Origin: Fen-1308 sp035319185
GTDB lineage: Bacteria > Nitrospirota > Thermodesulfovibrionia > Thermodesulfovibrionales > Dissulfurispiraceae
Reading direction: 5' to 3'
NCBI GenBank assembly: GCA_035319185.1
Contig: DATHDF010000094.1
Span: 1-31,255, forward strand
DNA: 31,255 nt
The notes beneath the pieces are model-generated. The model did not search any database and had not been told where the DNA came from. It saw only the letters and a list, made by a program, of their open reading frames with translations. Shown here one piece after another: positions 29,959 through 31,255 of this stretch. Each line of letters starts with the position of its first letter. Position 1 is the first letter of the stretch. A program made the position numbers and the translations under genes.

Positions 29959-31255
29959 TCAAAACGGTTTCGCAATCATAGCCCCGATGCCGTCCATGAG
30001 CGGTCCGGGGTAAATTCCGATCCAGAGAATAATGAGAAAAAGCGCCGCTAGCAGCACGCTGCCTGCCGCCGATATGCGCGGCTGTAAAGTATGATTATCC
30101 GCCGCCTGCGCAAAAAGGCTGAATATTATCCTAAGGTAATAAAAGAGCCCGATGACGCTGCTCAATGCAAGTGTTATGACCAGCGCCCATAAGCCCGACG
30201 AGACCCCGGCAGAGATCAGATAGAATTTTCCCATGAAACCCGCGGTCAGCGGGATGCCGGCCAGCGAGAAAAGCATCGCTGCCAGGACAGACGCCAGGAA
30301 AGGTCTTTTGGATGACATGCCGCGATAATATCCGATATCATCGGCCTCTCTGTCTTCGCTCGACAGAAACGATATTATGCTGAATGCGCCAAATGTCGTA
30401 ACAAAGTAGGTTGTGAGATAAAAGGTGGATATCTTTGCGGACTGTTGCTCGCCTGCCAGAAATGCAACTAGCAAATAGCCCATATGTGCTATGGAGGAGT
30501 ATGCGAGGACCCTCTTTATATTGGACTGAAAGAGGGCGAGGATGTTCCCGATAATCATGGATGCTGCGGCAATTACCGCAAATATCGAAAACAGCGCGTC
30601 GGATTGAATGATGACGGTCCCGCCGAAATATCTCAGCAGTAGAGCAAAAACTGCGCCTTTTGAAATAGTGGCGATGAATGCGGTGACCGGCGCGGGGGCT
30701 CCCTCATAGACATCCGGCGTCCACATATGAAAAGGCACCAGAGCCAGCTTGAAACCTATCCCTACAATTATCATTGCGGCGCCGGCCGTGAAAGGAAGCG
30801 TATATTTGTGGGCGCCTGCCGTTTTAGATATGATCTCCGAAAGAGCCATCGTGCCCGAATCGGCATAGATCAGGGCCATGCCGAACAGCAGGAATGCCGA
30901 CGATACGGCGGCCAGGACGAGGTATTTCATCGCTGCCTCGATTTGGCCTATTCGCTGTTTGGGATAAGCAACAAGCGCATAGAGGCTAATGCTCAGGACT
31001 TCAAGACCCAAAAAGAAGGACGCAAAGTGGCTGCTGCATGCCAGTGTCATCGAGCCCAGCATCGCCAGTAACATAAGCAGATAGTACTCTTCACGGTTGA
31101 CGCTGCATTTATTCAGGTATCCGTACGATAGCATCACAACGACAGCACCGGAAATCAGTATAAGAGCCATATACAACAGGGCAAGCCTGTCGATTATTAT
31201 CAGAGAAGAGACCTGACGCGGCGCCTCAGGATACGCGATCGCAAGGGCCAGCAGT
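29959..31255 (-). CDS. nuoN: NADH-quinone oxidoreductase subunit N, partial
   Basis: The frame is open to the right edge, so the N-terminus lies outside the window; about 432 residues are visible. It is a multi-helix antiporter-type subunit: FFLGLEVLSISLYALVAYPK then EAAMKYLVLAAVSSAFLLFG and PFHMWTPDVYEGAPAPVTAF are strong NuoN marks, with the conserved Lys in LKYL-like and Glu in GLE positions used in proton passage. The C-terminal helices end in the usual short LWIGIYPGPLMDGI. It is the last gene of a probable nuo operon, which continues to the right. The Rieske gene follows 27 bases later on the same strand, linking complex I to the quinol oxidase. Confidence 0.94.
   Translation of the reverse strand, partial: LLALAIAYPEAPRQVSSLIIIDRLALLYMALILISGAVVVMLSYGYLNKCSVNREEYYLLMLLAMLGSMTLACSSHFASFFLGLEVLSISLYALVAYPKQRIGQIEAAMKYLVLAAVSSAFLLFGMALIYADSGTMALSEIISKTAGAHKYTLPFTAGAAMIIVGIGFKLALVPFHMWTPDVYEGAPAPVTAFIATISKGAVFALLLRYFGGTVIIQSDALFSIFAVIAAASMIIGNILALFQSNIKRVLAYSSIAHMGYLLVAFLAGEQQSAKISTFYLTTYFVTTFGAFSIISFLSSEDREADDIGYYRGMSSKRPFLASVLAAMLFSLAGIPLTAGFMGKFYLISAGVSSGLWALVITLALSSVIGLFYYLRIIFSLFAQAADNHTLQPRISAAGSVLLAALFLIILWIGIYPGPLMDGIGAMIAKPF

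Overview
The window reads as about 31 kb of a bacterial chromosome from a Gram-negative organism with a respiratory chain. Complex I subunit N, a Tat-type Rieske protein and a cytochrome b/c fusion lie together at the right end. Supporting signs of a diderm are a lipoprotein peptide-binding protein and small exported proteins. The gene mix (BioW route to pimeloyl-CoA, a BioB whose cluster ligands look like the anaerobe type, a cytochrome b fused to c domains, several soluble PAS/GAF/receiver kinases) fits a Nitrospirota or Desulfobacterota-like lineage. That placement is inference, not proof. I saw no tRNA, rRNA, insertion sequence, phage gene or CRISPR array. No gene-free stretch exceeds 300 bases once two very short genes (24 and 50 codons) are counted.

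Left part (1-5.2 kb): on the minus strand a strong promoter overlapped by an inverted repeat leads into a 24-codon membrane peptide, bioW and a lipid-kinase gene whose start overlaps the bioW stop. Next come a Crp/Fnr-type regulator, an unknown 228-residue protein on the plus strand, a short exported helical protein preceded by a clear Crp-type site, a 50-codon gene, bioB and an acylphosphatase.

Centre-left (5.2-10.2 kb): a livHMGF branched-chain amino acid importer without its binding protein. It is preceded four bases upstream by a long Lys/Ala-rich histone-H1-like protein. A small secreted protein with a Lys-rich tail is transcribed divergently and ends in a clean terminator.

Centre (10.3-14.6 kb, minus strand): AlkD-type DNA glycosylase, a PAS protein with Cys clusters, an iron-type alcohol dehydrogenase and a soluble PAS-kinase-receiver protein.

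Right-centre (14.6-25.7 kb, plus strand): a pentose phosphate operon, tkt-tal-rpiB-zwf-pgl-gnd, lacking only ribulose-phosphate epimerase. It is followed by a HAD phosphatase, a GNAT acetyltransferase and three peptide-transporter genes (binding protein and two permeases, no ATPases).

Right end (25.7-31.3 kb, minus strand): nuoN (cut by the window edge), Rieske protein, cytochrome b fused to two c-type heme domains, and a receiver-GAF-kinase whose start overlaps the stop of the cytochrome gene. This order suggests quinone-linked electron transport read out by a soluble redox- or ligand-sensing kinase. No wholly new system was proven. The best leads are the BioB ligand pattern, the 24-codon gene with its operator-like promoter, the Crp site and regulator pair, the cytochrome fusion coupled to a kinase, and the H1-like protein in the liv operon.
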